A stretch of DNA of 6,982 bases from the NCBI GenBank assembly GCA_045533555.1, contig JAZSHZ010000018.1, positions 1-6,982 on the forward strand, given 5' to 3'. Shown one piece after another: positions 5,684 to 6,982 of the stretch. The position numbers and the translations under genes are program-made. A model generated the notes under the pieces. The model had not been told where the DNA came from, did no database searches, and saw only the letters and a list, made by a program, of their open reading frames with translations. This DNA comes from SIG480 sp045533555. GTDB lineage: Bacteria; Bacillota; Clostridia; Oscillospirales; JAAYXM01. Positions within the stretch are counted from its first letter, which is position 1; the number at the start of each line of letters is the position of its first letter.

Positions 5684-6382
5684 ATGTACAAATATTTATT
5701 GTGGGATGTGGACGGAACGGTGCTTGATTTTCTTGCATCGGAGGCATATGCAATAAGATTTTTGTTTAAAAAATATAATATCGGTGAGTGTAGCGATGAA
5801 ATGCTCAAAGTTTATTCGGAGATAAATGCAAAATATTGGCGAAAGCTTGAGAGAGGCGAGCTCACAAAGCAGGAAATTCTCGTTATGCGCTTCCGTGATT
5901 TCTTTGAAATGACAGGTGCGGATGTGACACTGGCAGAAGCCTTCAACAAGGACTATCAGGTTGCGCTCGGAGACCATATCGAATTTGTCGATAAAGCAAA
6001 AGAAATGCTTTTATCGCAGAAAGGAAAATACATACTTGTTGCCGTTACAAACGGAACAAAGGTTGCCCAGGATAAGAAACTGCGCCTCTCGGGACTCGAT
6101 AAGGTGTTTGATGCGATTTTTATATCTGAAGATGTTGGTGCAGAAAAACCTAAAAAAGAATATTTCGATTATGTTTTTGAAAAGCTCGGAATTCAGGATA
6201 AAAAAGAAGTTCTTATAATAGGCGATTCAATTACAAGTGATATTCTCGGCGGATTCAACGCAGGCATAGACACCTGCTGGTTTAACCCGTCGCATAAACC
6301 AAACACATTGGATGTACCTGTTACATATGAAATAGACAACCTTGGAAAATTAAGCGAGATTCTAGTTCCTGACTTGACATGA
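5684..6382 (+). CDS. HAD-superfamily hydrolase, YjjG/YfnB-type nucleotidase
   Basis: A 232-residue cytoplasmic phosphatase. All HAD motifs are present: DVDGT (8-12, nucleophile D8 and acid D10), VTNGT (121-125, T122), GAEKP (152-156, K155) and IIGDSITSD (178-186, D181 and D186). A helical C1 cap lies between motifs I and II (about 16-95). The overall pattern, with LLWDVDGTVLDF and GDSITSDILGGFNAGIDTCWFNP, resembles the YjjG/YfnB noncanonical (pyrimidine) nucleotidases that hydrolyse nucleoside monophosphates, including damaged ones. I chose the ATG at 5684 because GAGAGGA (5671-5677) precedes it. The in-frame ATG at 5591 would add 31 residues encoded by the terminator and promoter. The gene stands alone between its own promoter and the RDD gene. 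HAD fold is certain, substrate only probable. Confidence 0.87.
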   Translation: MYKYLLWDVDGTVLDFLASEAYAIRFLFKKYNIGECSDEMLKVYSEINAKYWRKLERGELTKQEILVMRFRDFFEMTGADVTLAEAFNKDYQVALGDHIEFVDKAKEMLLSQKGKYILVAVTNGTKVAQDKKLRLSGLDKVFDAIFISEDVGAEKPKKEYFDYVFEKLGIQDKKEVLIIGDSITSDILGGFNAGIDTCWFNPSHKPNTLDVPVTYEIDNLGKLSEILVPDLT

Positions 6383-6402
6383 ACTATTGAGTAATGTCGA
6401 AT
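6374..6402 (+). promoter_or_regulatory. Candidate promoter for the RDD gene
   Basis: A perfect -35 TTGACA (6374-6379) overlaps the last codons of the HAD gene, and 17 bases later stands TCGAAT (6397-6402), a 4-of-6 match to the -10 consensus. The -10 overlaps the first of two TGTCGAA-like boxes, as expected if an activator or repressor bound there. Confidence 0.45.
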
Positions 6403-6411
6403 TTTGTCGTA
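6395..6411 (+). promoter_or_regulatory. Tandem 0A-box-like (Spo0A) sites upstream of the RDD gene
   Basis: TGTCGAA (6395-6401) is an exact match to the Spo0A binding consensus TGNCGAA as I remember it, and TGTCGTA (6405-6411) matches 6 of 7. They are direct repeats 10 bp apart start to start, the arrangement I recall for the abrB promoter. They lie over the candidate -10 and just before the ribosome binding site AAAGGAG (6416-6422). No Spo0A gene is in the window, so function is inferred from sequence alone. Confidence 0.45.
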
Positions 6412-6429
6412 AAATAAAGGAGAAAAGAT

Positions 6430-6792
6430 ATGGGAAAGAGAATATTTGCATTTTTAATTGACCACATAATTATATGTTTTGCATTTGCTTTGCTTGGAAT
6501 GGTTGAAATGTTTGTGAAAACGGATTTTGAATTATTCTTGAAAATGTATTATATATTTTTATTGATATTTATGTTTATTTACTTTTTTAAAGATGTTATC
6601 AATGGTCAAAGCATTGGCAAAAGAATAATGAAAATTAAAGTTGTAGATTTGAATGGTAATAAGGCATCATTATTTAATCTCATTATTAGAAACATAACAA
6701 TTCTGATTTGGCCTGTTGAGGCACTTTTAGTTTTACTTAATAAGGAAAGATTAGGCGATAGATTAGCAAAAACAAAAGTTAGTTGCATCTAA
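6430..6792 (+). CDS. Small RDD-family integral membrane protein
   Basis: A 120-residue protein with three hydrophobic segments, about 5-27, 34-53 and 84-103. The RDD family hallmarks are visible: KRIFAFLIDH (3-12, with R4 and D11), FKDVINGQSIGKRIMKIKVVD (53-73, third conserved acid D55) and a C-terminal RLGDRLAKTKV (107-117). Length is typical of single-domain RDD proteins. Their role is poorly known; some have been linked to ion or sodium/proton transport and salt tolerance. The start follows AAAGGAG at 6416-6422. It lies 47 bases after the HAD gene and just before a palindromic repeat. The gene is strikingly A/T-rich compared with the operon at 1096-4480, and it is bracketed by two similar 26-27 bp sequences. 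Confidence 0.85.
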   Translation: MGKRIFAFLIDHIIICFAFALLGMVEMFVKTDFELFLKMYYIFLLIFMFIYFFKDVINGQSIGKRIMKIKVVDLNGNKASLFNLIIRNITILIWPVEALLVLLNKERLGDRLAKTKVSCI

Positions 6793-6816
6793 ACCTTATG
6801 CCTCGCAATATAAAGG

Positions 6817-6843
6817 ATGTCGGATTTTGACGAATAAATAAAG
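6817..6843 (+). repeat. Second copy of the 26-27 bp box-containing repeat
   Basis: This segment aligns with 6394-6419 at 23 of 27 columns with one single-base gap. It contains TGTCGGA (6818-6824, 6 of 7 to TGNCGAA) and TGACGAA (6828-6834, exact), again 10 bp apart, and ends in AAATAAAG directly before the palindromic element. It could be a pair of regulator boxes serving a gene to the right, a terminal part of the neighbouring repeat, or one of two direct repeats flanking the RDD gene. Confidence 0.5.
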
Positions 6844-6982
6844 CCTTCCCCTTGAGGGGAAGGTGGCAGCGAAGCTGACGGATGAGGTGGAATTTGTAGG
6901 GAATACATTTATGTATTCCGCAATAACGGAACGGATAAATCCGTTCCCTACAACACCTCACCACCGCCTACGGCGGAGCCGT
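6844..6982. repeat. MITE-like palindromic intergenic repeat, cut by the window end
   Basis: The segment is almost wholly made of inverted repeats. In order: CCTTCCCC/GGGGAAGG (6844-6851 with 6856-6863, TTGA loop); CAGC/GCTG (6867-6870 with 6874-6877); TGAGGTG (6883-6889) with CACCTCA (6954-6960); TTGTAG (6894-6899) with CTACAA (6948-6953). Inside are two 9-bp hairpins, GGAATACAT/ATGTATTCC (6900-6919) and GGAACGGAT/ATCCGTTCC (6928-6947), followed by CCGCC/GGCGG (6964-6976). It encodes no protein. Similar GGGGAAGGTGGC...GACGGATGAGGTG repeats are, from memory, dispersed in many copies in gut Clostridia. Lacking a transposase, it would be non-autonomous. On the minus strand the first hairpin followed by CTTTATTTATT could also terminate transcription. 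Confidence 0.75.

Noticed and set aside
6844..6982. CRISPR array or attachment site at the right edge
   Set aside because: The repeats are inverted and adjacent rather than direct and evenly spaced with unique spacers, and no integrase or cas gene is present.

Overview
The window looks like chromosomal DNA of a low-to-mid GC Gram-positive anaerobe, most likely a gut Clostridia member of the Oscillospiraceae/Ruminococcaceae type. The grounds are strong AGGAGG-like ribosome binding sites, near-consensus sigma-A promoters with 17-bp spacers, tRNA genes with encoded CCA, the protein families present, and a hairpin-rich repeat at the right edge of a kind I associate with such genomes from memory. 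No database was searched.

Left part (1-1095): on the minus strand lie the 5' portion of an amidohydrolase-2 family gene, which runs off the left edge, and upstream of it tRNA-Gly(CCC) and tRNA-Thr(CGT). A near-consensus promoter (TTGACG-17-TATAAT) drives the tRNAs. A second one (TTGCCA-17-TATAAT), inside the short tRNA-to-gene gap, can drive the amidohydrolase. A strong hairpin fills the gap between the two tRNAs. A divergent promoter (TTGATA-17-TATGAT) starts the plus-strand operon.

Central operon (1096-4523): three co-directional genes with C-ending, apparently expression-biased codons. They are a divergent ribose-phosphate pyrophosphokinase (prs-like), a PfkB-family 2-keto-3-deoxygluconate kinase (kdgK) and an Ldh_2/malate-lactate dehydrogenase family oxidoreductase. 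The gaps are 53 and 32 bp, and the operon ends in an excellent UUCG-tetraloop terminator. The kinase, and perhaps the oxidoreductase, point to hexuronate/pectin-type sugar acid catabolism. Why a PRPP synthetase leads the operon is not evident.

Right part (4525-6982): monocistronic-looking, more AT-rich genes on the plus strand, each with its own candidate promoter. They are a 308-residue protein resembling the NodB/polysaccharide-deacetylase fold, a YjjG/YfnB-type HAD phosphatase, and a small RDD-family membrane protein. The RDD gene is bracketed by two similar 26-27 bp sequences, each containing tandem TGNCGAA-like boxes that resemble Spo0A (0A) boxes. The second copy directly abuts a complex palindromic, MITE-like repeat, cut by the window end, that can fold into a three-way junction.

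I see no complete novel defence or mobile system. The most rewarding spots are the 0A-like box pairs, the palindromic element, the alternative hairpins before the HAD gene and the divergent deacetylase-like protein.
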